A stretch of DNA of 64,000 nucleotides. Source: Candidatus Thiodictyon syntrophicum (GTDB lineage Bacteria; Pseudomonadota; Gammaproteobacteria; Chromatiales; Chromatiaceae). Below, piece by piece: positions 43,901 to 52,334 of the stretch. The DNA lies in NCBI RefSeq assembly GCF_002813775.1, contig NZ_CP020370.1, positions 2,691,501-2,755,500 on the forward strand, written 5' to 3'. Made by a program: the position numbers and the translations under genes. The notes beneath the pieces are model-generated. The model made no database searches. It was not told where the DNA came from and worked only from the letters and a program-made list of their open reading frames with translations. Each line of letters starts with the position of its first letter. Position 1 is the stretch's first letter.

Positions 43901-44605
43901 CTGCAGCAGGTCCGCGAGGCTGATCCCCAGCAGCAAGGCGTTGATGGGCCGGCGCGGGCGGTGCTTCTTCAGCAGCGCCAGGAAGCCCAGCCAGGCGGCG
44001 CTGTCGACCTGGGCGTCGCTGTCCTGGGTGGTGTAGCGCCCGGCGGTGTCGAGCAACACGGCCTGGTCCGTGAACCACCAGTCGCAGTTGCGGGTGCCGC
44101 CGACACCGCCGACCGGGCCCTGGCCCAGGCGCTCGGCGAGCGGGAACCTGAGCCCCGAGTTGAGGAGCGCCGTGGTCTTGCCGCAGCCCGGCGGGCCTAT
44201 GATCAGGTACCAGGGGAGCTGATAGACCCAATGCCCCCCGAGTCCCTTGCGGCCCTCGGAGCCCTTGAGCAGGGCCAGGGCCGCGTCGAAGCGCCCCTGC
44301 AGGGTCTTGAGCTCTTCGGCCGCGGCCCGGTCCGCCGGGTCCGGCGCCGCGCCCGGCCCGCCCGCCAGTTGCTCCACCAGGCGCCGGTTGCGCTGCCGCA
44401 CGACGAGCGCCGCGCCGATCTGCCACAGGGCCCAGAGGACGAAGAGGGCGCCGATCACCCACCAGCGCCGCGACTGCGGCCCCAAGGGCTCGGTGCCGGC
44501 GAAGCCGATCAGTGGCCCCACGAACCACACCAGGGCGGCGAGGGCGAGGGTCCCCAGGAGGCTGAGGAACCAGCGGGCGGTGAGAATCCCTGACAGGGCG
44601 TTCAT
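40991..44605 (-). CDS. tssM: type VI secretion inner-membrane protein TssM (IcmF)
   Basis: A 1204-residue inner-membrane protein of the T6SS trans-envelope complex. Two N-terminal transmembrane helices (WFLSLLGTLALAALVWFVG, WWVIGALFVLWALWQIGAAL) precede a cytoplasmic GTPase-like domain with P-loop GPPGCGKT at 137-144 and DTAGRYTTQD. A third helix (VALLTVSAAAAWTLSYL) leads to the periplasmic IcmF region, which ends in the TssJ-binding beta domain. ATG at 44605 overlaps the tssL stop (ATGA); the open frame continues upstream only as shadow of tssL. Confidence 0.95.
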   Translation of the reverse strand: MNALSGILTARWFLSLLGTLALAALVWFVGPLIGFAGTEPLGPQSRRWWVIGALFVLWALWQIGAALVVRQRNRRLVEQLAGGPGAAPDPADRAAAEELKTLQGRFDAALALLKGSEGRKGLGGHWVYQLPWYLIIGPPGCGKTTALLNSGLRFPLAERLGQGPVGGVGGTRNCDWWFTDQAVLLDTAGRYTTQDSDAQVDSAAWLGFLALLKKHRPRRPINALLLGISLADLLQWSPAERAAHAQAIRARVQELYGTLRLRLPIYVLFMKADLVAGFSEFFADLGKEGREQVWGMTFPFDPAPDAAPGLAAYGAEQRALEQRLDQHLLGRLQAERDRRRRGLVLRFPRQFGALGETVDHFLNDCLDATRFESRPLVRGVYFTSGTQTGTPIDRVLAAIAANFGLGRQGLDAFQGTAKSFFVTRLLREVVFPEAPLAGLDPRLERRRRLLKWGAYAGVALLTVSAAAAWTLSYLGNRAYITAVAGQVSTIQTQIDSLKGVGGATGRDLLAVLPVLNAARQIPGGYADRDAGTPLSMELGLDQVEKLGPQAQRAYQRLLHKTLLPAITLQLEEQVRRALADPARLYEALRLYLMLDDAQHADPAVLQAAIERDWAQRLPRETTTEQRAELARHLSALLAANLSPLPLALDADLIRQAREVLTGTRLAPRIYGQLEGSEAAAGLSDFTLARAGGPLTMKVLARRSGKPINQGIPALYTYDGYHQRFDAAVTALIAAAALESWVLGPQGRIIPGTPQAAALAAEVRDLYLRDYVTRWDALLTDLSLIPPRDLQGAAQSAEVLANPADSPLRRLLIAAARETALDRPPGPAEGGAGGLAAGVAGTAAGALADRAVNSVGGVAGVAAADLRRRVGEQAGAASAPEAAVTRHFAWLQGLVDTAGGNAAPLDKTLETVGQLGLHLSAVDAAATSGRGPLTLGTGKEIQAAKQAAAAQHPVVAGVLGTLAQDSATLVAGGARVQLNNLWTATPLPFCREAIQGRYPVEPGSRRDTTLADFGRLFGPGGLLDAFFKDHLAPLVDSSRRPWRWTNADLGIPTAVLAQFQRAEVIREAFFAGGGKTPAVEFELTPTSLDRLATQFTLDLGGQVLDYRQGPRKPQTLKWPAPEGLGRARITFTGIDGKTPGQTEEGPWAWFRLLDRARLQATAQPELFRLVFTLSGFSASFDLRATSVRNPFDLKELRGFSCPERL

Positions 44606-45981
44606 GGTTGCGCCTCCCTCGGCTGGGGTCCGGGCCGCTGCAGGCTGATCTCCACCCGGCGGTTGCGGGCGTCGCGCGGGTTCTCCGGGACCGCCGGCTC
44701 GCTGTCGGCGCGGCCCTCGGCGGTGAAGCGGGCGGGGTCGCGCGTGATGGCCCCGAGCCGTCCGGCCACCTCCTGGGCGCGCGCCTGGGACAGGTGCCAG
44801 TTGGAGGGGAAGCGCAGTGACTTGATGGGGGCGCTGTCGCTGTGACCGGTCACCAGCACCGGTCCCGGCACCTGGGTCAGGGCCGCCCCGATGCGCTCGA
44901 TCAGGGGCGCGACCCCCGGGAGCAGTTGCGCCTGGGCCGACGCGAAGAGCGCTTCGCCGCGGATGATGAGCGTTTGTCCCTGGGGCCCATTGACGACCGC
45001 GACGCGACCGGCCGCGAGGTCGTCGCCCAGCAGGGTGCCCAGGGTGGCCGTGTCCGGTTCGGGCGGCGGCGGGGCCGGGCGCGGCCGGTCCGTGGGGGCC
45101 GGCAGGCCCCGGTCCAGGCCGGCCAGGGACAGATAGACCGGGTCCGAGTCCCGGCTGAGTGCAAAGGTATAGGCGGCGAAGAGCCCCAGCAGCAGGAGCG
45201 CGGCGACCGCGGACAGGACCCACAGGGGCACCTGCGCGAGCAATGGGTCATGCTGGGGCGCCACCCCCCGCCAGTGCGGCGAGAGCTCGGGTTCCGGCTC
45301 GCCGCGCTGGGTGCGGATGCACTGATAGAGGTTGGCGCGCACCCGTTCGAGCTGGTCGCGACCGCCCTCGCGCACCCGGTAGCGGCCCTCGAACCCCTGG
45401 GCCAGGCACAGGTACATCAGCTCCAGCAGGTGCAGGTTGCCTGCCGGGTAGGCGAGCAGGCGCTCGAGTGCGTCGAAGAACTTCTCCCCGCCCCAGGTCT
45501 CGTTATGGAAGCTGACCAGCAGGCCCTGCTTGCTCCAGATGCTCTGGCTGCCCCAGGGCGTGTCCAGCACCGACTCGTCGAGGAGGGCGCACAGGACATA
45601 GCGCGCGGGCAGGACCAGGGTGTCGGCCAGACCCCGCCCCCGGGCACAGGCCTCGAATGCGCGTATCTGTCCCACCAGGCGCTCGCGCAGGCCCTCGGGG
45701 TCCCGGTGGGAGGCGCTGCCGCGCAGCTCCCCGGCGACGGTGAGCAGGTCGCTCGCACAGGCCACCAGCGGGTTGTCGGAGTTGTCCGCCGGGATGGGCA
45801 GCGGCGCCCGGTTGCCCGCCGCGGGGGCCGGCGGCCAGGGCGCGGCCGGCGGGTTGGGGAGCGGCGTGAAGCCCTGGCCGGGACCAGGGGGCGCCCCGGT
45901 CGGCCGGCGCCCGCCGGGGTTCGGCCGGATGACGGTCGCGCCGGCGTCCGCGGGGTCGAAAAAGGGGTCGTCGTTGGTCAA
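44602..45981 (-). CDS. tssL: TssL (DotU) with C-terminal OmpA-like peptidoglycan-binding domain
   Basis: A 459-residue T6SS protein. A Pro-rich start is followed by the cytoplasmic DotU domain (DNPLVACASDLLTVAGELRG, LCALLDESVLDTPWG, FFDALERLLAYPAGNLHLLE), one transmembrane helix at ~250-274, and a periplasmic OmpA-C domain (VLVTGHSDS with H380, NWHLSQARAQEVAGRL). The domain would anchor the TssM-TssL-TssJ complex to the cell wall. tssK ends 3 bases upstream and tssM overlaps downstream by 4 bases. Confidence 0.95.
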   Translation of the reverse strand: MTNDDPFFDPADAGATVIRPNPGGRRPTGAPPGPGQGFTPLPNPPAAPWPPAPAAGNRAPLPIPADNSDNPLVACASDLLTVAGELRGSASHRDPEGLRERLVGQIRAFEACARGRGLADTLVLPARYVLCALLDESVLDTPWGSQSIWSKQGLLVSFHNETWGGEKFFDALERLLAYPAGNLHLLELMYLCLAQGFEGRYRVREGGRDQLERVRANLYQCIRTQRGEPEPELSPHWRGVAPQHDPLLAQVPLWVLSAVAALLLLGLFAAYTFALSRDSDPVYLSLAGLDRGLPAPTDRPRPAPPPPEPDTATLGTLLGDDLAAGRVAVVNGPQGQTLIIRGEALFASAQAQLLPGVAPLIERIGAALTQVPGPVLVTGHSDSAPIKSLRFPSNWHLSQARAQEVAGRLGAITRDPARFTAEGRADSEPAVPENPRDARNRRVEISLQRPGPQPREAQP

Positions 45982-45984
45982 GCC

Positions 45985-47319
45985 TTACTCCCGGATCGCC
46001 CACAGGGCCAGTTCCAGGCCCGGGAACTCGCCCCCGACGTGCAGGCCGAGACCGCCCCCGGCCGCCGCCGCCGCCCAGAACTCGCTGCTGCGGTCCAATT
46101 CAAAATAGTCGCAACCGGCGTGATAGGGGATCTCCAGCGGGGCCGTGGGCAGGGGCCGCAGGCCGATCCCCGGCAGGGCCAGTTTGACGAACTCGGTGAT
46201 GCGCTCGATGGGGCCGATCTTGGACTGGGCCGGGAAGCGGTTGCGCAGGGCCTGGGAGTCCATGTCCGCGTGGACCGCGAGCACGAAGCGCGCCCCGGTG
46301 AGCAGTGAGCGGTCCGCGACCAGGGCGACCCGGAACCCGTACTGGCGCTCCTGGATGGGGATCTGGATGGCCCGCTCGACCAATTCCCGGCTCAGATAGT
46401 CGCGCAGGCGCTCCATGACCGGGGTGAAGGTCGCGTCCAGGTCGTCGTGGCGATAGGGGGGGAAGTCCGGCGGGCGTTTGGTGTCGCCGGCATAGGTGGC
46501 CAGTTCCCCGGCCAGCGCAAGCAGGAAGCGGTAGAGGGGCTCCGGGTGCAGCCCCTGGATGCGGCCCAGGTGGATGGACACCGGCTCACTGCGGTTGATC
46601 AGTTGCAGCATCAGAAAATCGGCCCAGTCCGAGACCCCGCCGCGGCCCGCCCCCCGGACCCGCCCGGCCCGCGCCTCGGCCTGCCGGTGCAGGAGCCCGG
46701 TGACCTCCTCCAGGAAGCCGGCCAGGCGCGCCGCGGCCTGCACGTCCAGGCAGGGGGGGATATAGGTGTCGGCGAGCTGCACCAGCAGGTCGGCGCGCCG
46801 CTCCAGGACCCGGGCGACCCCGCAACAGGCGAAGCCGTCGCGCGCGTCGCGCTCACGCAGCAGCCGCAGATCGAGCCGGCCCACCTCCAGCAGGGTCTCG
46901 GTGTCGGCGCCCAAGGCGTTGTCGCGCACCGTCAGGTCCCCGGCCCGGTAGCGCAGCATGGTGTCCGGGGCCGCGGGGGCGCCGCTCTGCGGGGCCCCCG
47001 GGCGGCGCAGCGGCAGGGCCAGGTAGATGGTCTGGCCGGCGGACTCGGGGTCGAGCAGCAGGGGGGTTGGCAGGGGGTCGCTGGCCGGGGCCTCGAAGGG
47101 GGTGCCGTCGGGCAGCCGGCCGGCGCACTGGGTGAGGGCCAGACGGCCCTGCGCCAGCAGGTCACGGTCGATGGTGAGCCGGGACAGACCCCAGGGATAG
47201 GGACAGCCGAGCCCCGCCTGGGACTCCACCAGGTGCTCCAGATAGCGGTCGTGTTGCTGGAAGTGGTGGGGCTGCAGAAACAGCCCCTCCGACCAGAGGA
47301 CGCGATTGTCGAGGGCCAT
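45985..47319 (-). CDS. tssK: T6SS baseplate protein TssK
   Basis: A 444-residue protein linking the T6SS baseplate to the membrane complex. The N-terminus VLWSEGLFLQPHHFQQHDRY is diagnostic of TssK. The middle contains the neck helices and PLYRFLLALAGELATYAGDT, and the C-terminal domain, which contacts TssL/TssM, ends ELALWAIRE. The start is ATG 47319. tssL begins 3 bases after its stop. Confidence 0.96.
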   Translation of the reverse strand: MALDNRVLWSEGLFLQPHHFQQHDRYLEHLVESQAGLGCPYPWGLSRLTIDRDLLAQGRLALTQCAGRLPDGTPFEAPASDPLPTPLLLDPESAGQTIYLALPLRRPGAPQSGAPAAPDTMLRYRAGDLTVRDNALGADTETLLEVGRLDLRLLRERDARDGFACCGVARVLERRADLLVQLADTYIPPCLDVQAAARLAGFLEEVTGLLHRQAEARAGRVRGAGRGGVSDWADFLMLQLINRSEPVSIHLGRIQGLHPEPLYRFLLALAGELATYAGDTKRPPDFPPYRHDDLDATFTPVMERLRDYLSRELVERAIQIPIQERQYGFRVALVADRSLLTGARFVLAVHADMDSQALRNRFPAQSKIGPIERITEFVKLALPGIGLRPLPTAPLEIPYHAGCDYFELDRSSEFWAAAAAGGGLGLHVGGEFPGLELALWAIRE

Positions 47320-47365
47320 GGGGGGATCGCCTTTAGTAACGAGTCAAGAACAAGTCAAACTCCAG

Positions 47366-47486
47366 GGCCGGACGGGGCATTCGCCCCGTCCGGAACGTTT
47401 TGGCGCCATCCCCCAACGTGCCAACGATGCGACTTGCCGAGCCTCCTTAAACGTTCGGGACGGGGCGCATGCCCCGTCCCGCCAGC
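47366..47486. repeat. GGACGGGG hairpin pair, copy 3
   Basis: GGCCGGACGGGGCATTCGCC and its pairing arm, then AACGTTCGGGACGGGGCGCA and its pairing arm, as at 7475-7580. It lies in the 293-base gap between tssJ and tssK and might terminate or attenuate transcription inside the operon. Confidence 0.8.
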
Positions 47487-47612
47487 GGCGGGAAGCGGCG
47501 CCGCATCCGGCTGAAGCCTCGGCCTCCGGTTTGTTGTGCGGGTACGAAGTCATCCGAAATTCACCTTAGACATTGCCTGATGGACTTGTTTAACCTATCG
47601 GTGAACCTTCCC

Positions 47613-48122
47613 TTAGTGTCGGCGGGCACTGATCGCGGCCGCCCCGACCTCGACCTCAACGCTGTTGTCCCGGCCGGGTTCGAGGGCTTGCAGGGCGCGC
47701 CAACCGGCCCGGTCGATGTCGCTGAAGGCGCCCAGCACGCCCAGGTGGGTGGCCGCGGGGCTCAAGGGCAGCACCGTGAGCCGCCGCTGGCCCGGGGCCA
47801 GCGTGACCTCCTCGCGGGCGATCAGCGTGGCGCCCAAGGCGGCGGTCTCCTGCTCATAGAGGCGGAAGAAGTCGGCGGCGGCGAAGTCGCCCGCGGCCTT
47901 CAGTTCATAGAGCCGCACCACGATCGGCAGGCCCCGCCCCGTCTGGTCCCGGTTGGCGTCGGCGGCGGCGCTGACCGTGATGCGCAGTTGCGGCGGCGGC
48001 TGGTCCGCCGCCGGGCTGGGCGGCGCGGGCGGCGGTTTGCCGGCGCAGCCGAGCAGTGCGGCCAGCACGGCCGCGGCCATCGGGGCGCGGTGCGCCCGTG
48101 GTCCAGGTCCGGATCCGTTCAT
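47613..48122 (-). CDS. tssJ: T6SS outer-membrane lipoprotein TssJ
   Basis: A 169-residue lipoprotein with a signal peptide ending in lipobox ALLGC (C26). The transthyretin-like TssJ fold is recognisable: QLRITVSAAADANRDQTGRG, PIVVRLYELKAAGDFAAADF, FRLYEQETAALGATLI, and TVLPLSPAATHLGVLGAFSD with the loop that binds TssM. It completes the membrane-complex set J-K-L-M. Confidence 0.92.
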   Translation of the reverse strand: MNGSGPGPRAHRAPMAAAVLAALLGCAGKPPPAPPSPAADQPPPQLRITVSAAADANRDQTGRGLPIVVRLYELKAAGDFAAADFFRLYEQETAALGATLIAREEVTLAPGQRRLTVLPLSPAATHLGVLGAFSDIDRAGWRALQALEPGRDNSVEVEVGAAAISARRH

Positions 48123-48218
48123 GCCCTCGCCCTCGCGCGTCTTGGTTTTCAGAGATTATCAAGGATCGGCCCGCGGGCTTGGCAATTTTTGTTCCGCCTC
48201 GTGCGCCGCGGGGGCCGG

Positions 48219-48252
48219 CGGGTGCGATCCAGACTGATGTGGTCGCGCGAAC
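48219..48252. repeat. hexamer-repeat flanking block without hexamers, copy D
   Basis: GGGTGCGATCCAGACTGATG then TGGTCGCGCGAACG: the block that precedes the hexamers in copies A and C, with no hexamer tract attached. A further short version lies at 48451-48480 (copy E), where it supplies the stop codon of tagH. Confidence 0.6.
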
Positions 48253-48307
48253 GCCGTAGGGTCACTGCCATCAAGTCAAGGCGCACCCGCCGACGGCGTC
48301 GCCTCTG

Positions 48308-48363
48308 CCTGGAGTCCAAGGCTTCAGCCTTGGCGCGCTCCAAGGCTGAAGCCTTGGACTCCA
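48308..48363. repeat. CCAAGGCTTCAGCCTTGG double palindrome, copy 2
   Basis: Same structure as 39098-39153, with an 8-base centre. It lies in the 339-base gap between tagH and tssJ, together with a GTAGGGTGGGC stem at 48401-48440 and copies D and E of the other repeat. No gene is present. Confidence 0.85.
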
Positions 48364-48461
48364 GGCGCTTGGGCTGCGGCGCCTAACTTGCCGGCAGTGA
48401 TGCCGTAGGGTGGGCAGGCCGCGCTTCGCCCATCTACGATCGAGGATCAGGCCGACCCACA

Positions 48462-50165
48462 TCAGTTTTGATCGCGCCCGCGGCCGGGTGCCGCCGGGGT
48501 CTGCCGCCGCGCCTGGATCAGGCGCTGGATCTGATCCTCGTAGGCACGGGTGAAGGCGTCGCCGAACAGTTCCATGAAGTCCTCCGCGGCGTCGGCGGCG
48601 ACCTGGTCGTAGACCTCGGTGAACAGCTCCCAATAGCGTGACCGGCGGGCCATGGGCAGGAGCTTGTCGAGTCCCGACGCGGCGCCCAGGCAGCGCTCCA
48701 ACGCGGCCGGCTCGAAGCGCGCCAACAGTGCCCGCAGGGCGGCCCGCAGCCCCGCAATCATGGCCATCTCGTGGGCCTGGACGTCCTCGAAGGCCCCCCG
48801 GGCCGCCTCCGGCGCGCCGAGAAAGCCGCCGCCGGGGCGCAACAGCAGCCGCTCCAGGGCCTCGTCCACGTCGACCGAGAACTTGAATGGGTTGTTGTCC
48901 GCGGCGCGGATGGTGGTGACCCCCAGGCGCAGCTCGTTCTTGAACTGGGCCCGCGACTGCATGGTGGTGGTGAGGCCCTGGGCCAGCGCCCGCAGCAGGC
49001 GGCCGGCGTCGTGCAGGAACCGGTTGGGGTCCGCGATCGTCCGGGCGTCGCCGGTCCCGAGGCCGGCGAGGAAGGCGGCGAGTCCGGTGTCCGCCGCGGC
49101 GCCCGGCGACGTACCGGGCCTGGCGTCGGGCGGGGCCTGCGGGGTCGGCAGTGGGACCGGGTCCGGCGCGGTGCCTGCGGCCGGGGCTGGCGAGGGGTCG
49201 GTGGGCGCGGTCGGCGGCGACAGCGGGCGGGCCGGCGTCGGCGCCGACCAGGGCGCGAGGGGCGGCGGCGCCAACTCAGGCCCCGCCGGTGCTGCCGCAC
49301 CGGCCGCGAAGGGGTCGGCCATGGGCGGCAGGGAGCTGAACGGGCCTGGTGCGCCAAAGTCTTGCTCCGCAAAGGCTGCGAAGGGGTCGGTGCGGGGCCG
49401 GCCGGGGGGCGCCGCCGCGCCGGGCTCGGCGACCGGACCGCCCAGGGCGTCGGCGAGCAGGTCATAGTCGTCCGGCACCGCCGGGCCGCCCGGCGCCGGT
49501 CCAGCCACTGCCGGCCCGATCTCCGGTGGGCGCAGGTGGACGCGCTCCAGCGGGGTGGGCGGGGGCGTCGCCAGGGCCGCCGCGGCGGGCGCGGCGGCAC
49601 CAGCGAGGAAGGGGTCCAGGGCCAGGGCGTCGGCGAAGGGGTCCGGTGCCGCCGCCCGCTCGCACCGGGGGGCTACCGGCGCCAGGCTGGGGGCGGTCGG
49701 GTCGGTGGGATCCGTCGGGTTACCCGCCTCGAGCAGGTCCAGGATGTCCGGTGAGGCCCCGCGGCCCGGGCCTCCGGGCGGACCCTGGGGGGCCGGGGGC
49801 TCGAATGGATCGGCGTGGACGGCGGCCGCGGCGCCGGCCCGCCCGTCGTCGGCCTCAATCACCAGGTCGTAGGGACCCACGGACAGGGTGTCCCCGGCCG
49901 CCAGGCGCACCGGTTGATGGGCCGGCAGCCGCTCCGTACTCTGATTGAGGAAGGTCCCGTTGGTGCTCAGGTCGGTCACCCACAGGGCGTCGTCGCGCAG
50001 CGCCAGGTGTGCGTGGCGGCCGGAGATGACCCGCTCCGAGTCGCTCAGTGACAGGTCGTTGTCCGGGTTGCGGCCGATGGTGCAGCCCCCCCCGGCGATG
50101 GCCAGGGTGGTCGGGGCGGCCGGGGCGGCGCCGCGCCAGCGCGCGATGGTGATGCGGTACGCCAT
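48462..50165 (-). CDS. tagH: T6SS-associated FHA-domain protein TagH
   Basis: A 567-residue protein. The N-terminal FHA domain (residues ~1-100) has the phosphothreonine-binding signature: GCTIGRNPDNDLSLSD, VISGRHAHL, and DLSTNGTFLNQS. A long Pro/Ala-rich linker (~100-340) is followed by the TagH C-terminal domain (FLHDAGRLLRALAQGLTTTM, NPFKFSVDVDEALERLLL, ELFTEVYDQVAADAAEDFME). It would be phosphorylated or recruited by the divergent kinase at 50530, giving threonine-phosphorylation control of secretion. ATG at 50165 is used, and the stop lies in a repeat block. Confidence 0.93.
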   Translation of the reverse strand: MAYRITIARWRGAAPAAPTTLAIAGGGCTIGRNPDNDLSLSDSERVISGRHAHLALRDDALWVTDLSTNGTFLNQSTERLPAHQPVRLAAGDTLSVGPYDLVIEADDGRAGAAAAVHADPFEPPAPQGPPGGPGRGASPDILDLLEAGNPTDPTDPTAPSLAPVAPRCERAAAPDPFADALALDPFLAGAAAPAAAALATPPPTPLERVHLRPPEIGPAVAGPAPGGPAVPDDYDLLADALGGPVAEPGAAAPPGRPRTDPFAAFAEQDFGAPGPFSSLPPMADPFAAGAAAPAGPELAPPPLAPWSAPTPARPLSPPTAPTDPSPAPAAGTAPDPVPLPTPQAPPDARPGTSPGAAADTGLAAFLAGLGTGDARTIADPNRFLHDAGRLLRALAQGLTTTMQSRAQFKNELRLGVTTIRAADNNPFKFSVDVDEALERLLLRPGGGFLGAPEAARGAFEDVQAHEMAMIAGLRAALRALLARFEPAALERCLGAASGLDKLLPMARRSRYWELFTEVYDQVAADAAEDFMELFGDAFTRAYEDQIQRLIQARRQTPAAPGRGRDQN

Positions 50166-50245
50166 GTCGTGCCCTGCAGCGTTGGCGAAGAGGTCCTTGA
50201 GTATAACCGAGGTCAAGGTCGGGATTGGCCGGTGCCGCTCGGCAG

Positions 50246-50352
50246 CGTTGTCGTTGTCGTCATCGTGGTCGGATTATTCGATTACGACCACGACAACGAC
50301 AACGACAGCGTACCCGGGATCTCGCTCGCCACATCAGTTCTGATCGCACCCG
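50246..50352. repeat. hexamer-hairpin repeat, copy C
   Basis: CGTTGT units, a loop around GGATTATTCGATTACG, then CGACAA units, AGCGTACCCGGGATCTCG and CACATCAGTTCTGATCGC. It is the reverse of copy A, with fewer hexamers and a few substitutions. It fills the divergent intergenic region between tagH and the kinase gene, where promoters for both must lie. Confidence 0.85.
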
Positions 50353-50529
50353 GCGCCTCGTCTGACCGCCGACGAGCGGCCCCCGGGGCGGGGCGGCCCG
50401 CTACAATGCCCGGGTCGGGTCGGGCCGCAAGGCCCCCCGCCGCGACGCCTGGGACACCCGAGGTCCCGGTCCGGTCCATTGTTCCGCCCGCACGCCGCGG
50501 CGGAACCCGCTGTGGGAGCAAAGGGGCAG

Positions 50530-52281
50530 ATGAACAGTGATCCGACCAGACTGACCGGCGGCGCGGTGGATCCCGCGGCGGCGACCCGGGTGGGTCCCGC
50601 GGCCCCGACCGGGCCGGGCGCGGCGGCGGACGCGACCACCGTCCAGGCCGGCGTGGCCGACCCCGCCGCGGCCGACACCGCGGGAGCGCCCCCGCTGCAC
50701 GGCATCCCGCCCGGCACCCTGCTGGTCAATACCTATCGGGTCGAGCGGCTGCTGGGCGGCGGCGGCATGGGCGAGGTCTATCTGGTGCGCCACGCCGGGC
50801 TCGCGACCCTGCACGCGGTCAAGGTGATCCGCCCCGCCATGGCCGCCAACCACCAGGTCATGGATCTCTTCTACCGGGAGGCGAAGGTCCTGCGCGGGGT
50901 GCGTCACGACGCGGTGGTGAGCTACGACGGCTTCGTGCGCGACGCCGACGGGCGGGACTATCTGGTCATGGAGTTCGTGGAGGGGCCCTCGCTGGCGCAG
51001 CGCCTGCGCCGGGGGCCGCTCCCGGCGGACCAGGTCCTGGCGCTGCGCGATCGGCTCGCCGCGGGGCTCGCGCAGGCCCATCGCCAGGGGGCCATCCACC
51101 GCGACATCTCACCGGACAACGTGATCCTGCCGGGCGAGCGGGTGGACAGCGCCAAGCTCATCGACTTCGGACTGAGCAAGCTCACCGACCCGACCCAGGA
51201 GACCATCATCGGCGCCTCGTTCGCCGGCAAGCTCCGCTTCGCCGCGCCGGAACAGTTCGGCATGTTCGGCGGGGAGGTGGACGCACGCTCCGACATCTAC
51301 AGCCTGGGGCTGATCCTGGCCGCCGCCGCCCGCGGGCGCCCCCTGGACATGGGCGACAGCTTCGCGGCCGCCCTTCGCGCCCGCGAGGCGGTGCCGGACC
51401 TGACCGAACTCCCGCCCGCCCTGCGGCCCTGGCTCAGTGCCATGCTGGAGCCCGACCCGGCACGCCGGCCCGCGAGCCTGGACGAACTCCTGCGGCGCTG
51501 GCCGGCGGCGACCCAGGCGGTTGCCGCGCCCGCGCGCGGCGCGAGCGCCGCAGCCCAGAGCAAGCCGCCTGGGCAGGGGACCGTGCCGCGAGCGACGCTG
51601 CTCCGGGGCGGCCTGGGCGCTGTGCTGGCGCTCGCCGCCGGGTGGGGGCTCTATGCTGTGCTGCGGCCCCTGGAGACGGTGCCGCCCAGGCCCCCGGTAC
51701 CCGCGACGACGACCATCCCGGAGACGCCCCAGTCGCAGCCTCAGCCGCAGCCCGGTCCCCCGGAACCCGGCCCGCCCCCGGCCGGGGACCTCGCGGCCCT
51801 GGTGCAGGGCGGCCGTGACGACCAGGCCTTGAGCGCCGCCCGGGCCCTGATCGCCGCCAACGCGGACGCCCCGGCCGGCGCGCGGACGGCGCTCCCGGCG
51901 GACGCCTTCCTGGCCCTGGCCGAATCGTTACGGGCCGCCGGACGGCCCGCGGAGGCCTTCGCCCTGGTGGAGGCCCTGATCGGCGGCGGGGCCGCCCCTC
52001 CCGCGGCGCTCCTCTGGCCCCTGGCCCAAGACCTGCGCGCGGCCGGGCGTCTGGACCCCTACTTTTTCCTGGTGCGCGCCCTGGCCGGCCAGGGCGACGG
52101 CCCGGCCGCCTTCGCCTACGGCGAGCTCTACGACCCGCTGCACTGGACGCCCGGTACCTCACCCTTCACCAAGCCCCGGGCGGACAAGGCGCGGGACTGG
52201 TACGAGAAGGCCGCCGCGCTGGGCGTTCCCGCGGCCGCGGCGCGGCTGGAGGCGCTCAAGGCGGTGGTGCCGGGCGATTGA
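50530..52281 (+). CDS. membrane Ser/Thr protein kinase of the T6SS locus (PpkA-like)
   Basis: A 583-residue Hanks-type kinase. It has the glycine loop GGGGMGEVY near 75, the ATP-Lys K98 (HAVKVI), the catalytic loop HRDISPDN with D192, DFG at D212, and APEQF as activation end. One transmembrane helix (~357-378) is followed by a Pro/Gln-rich linker and a periplasmic tail with Sel1/TPR-like helices (ARDWYEKAAALGVPAAAARL). It is divergent from tagH, matching the PpkA-Fha pair that switches T6SS assembly on by threonine phosphorylation. ATG at 50530 is the first start before the Ala/Thr-rich N-terminus. Confidence 0.9.
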   Translation: MNSDPTRLTGGAVDPAAATRVGPAAPTGPGAAADATTVQAGVADPAAADTAGAPPLHGIPPGTLLVNTYRVERLLGGGGMGEVYLVRHAGLATLHAVKVIRPAMAANHQVMDLFYREAKVLRGVRHDAVVSYDGFVRDADGRDYLVMEFVEGPSLAQRLRRGPLPADQVLALRDRLAAGLAQAHRQGAIHRDISPDNVILPGERVDSAKLIDFGLSKLTDPTQETIIGASFAGKLRFAAPEQFGMFGGEVDARSDIYSLGLILAAAARGRPLDMGDSFAAALRAREAVPDLTELPPALRPWLSAMLEPDPARRPASLDELLRRWPAATQAVAAPARGASAAAQSKPPGQGTVPRATLLRGGLGAVLALAAGWGLYAVLRPLETVPPRPPVPATTTIPETPQSQPQPQPGPPEPGPPPAGDLAALVQGGRDDQALSAARALIAANADAPAGARTALPADAFLALAESLRAAGRPAEAFALVEALIGGGAAPPAALLWPLAQDLRAAGRLDPYFFLVRALAGQGDGPAAFAYGELYDPLHWTPGTSPFTKPRADKARDWYEKAAALGVPAAAARLEALKAVVPGD

Positions 52282-52334
52282 TTTTTTGCTAACGACAACG
52301 CGAAGTGCGATTCCACTCACCAGGACCGAAGCCC

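Noticed and set aside
44606-45223. N-terminal extension of TssM by about 200 codons
   Set aside because: The extension is antisense-like Pro/Arg-rich text overlapping tssL out of frame; TssM homology begins at the ATG at 44605, which overlaps the tssL stop.
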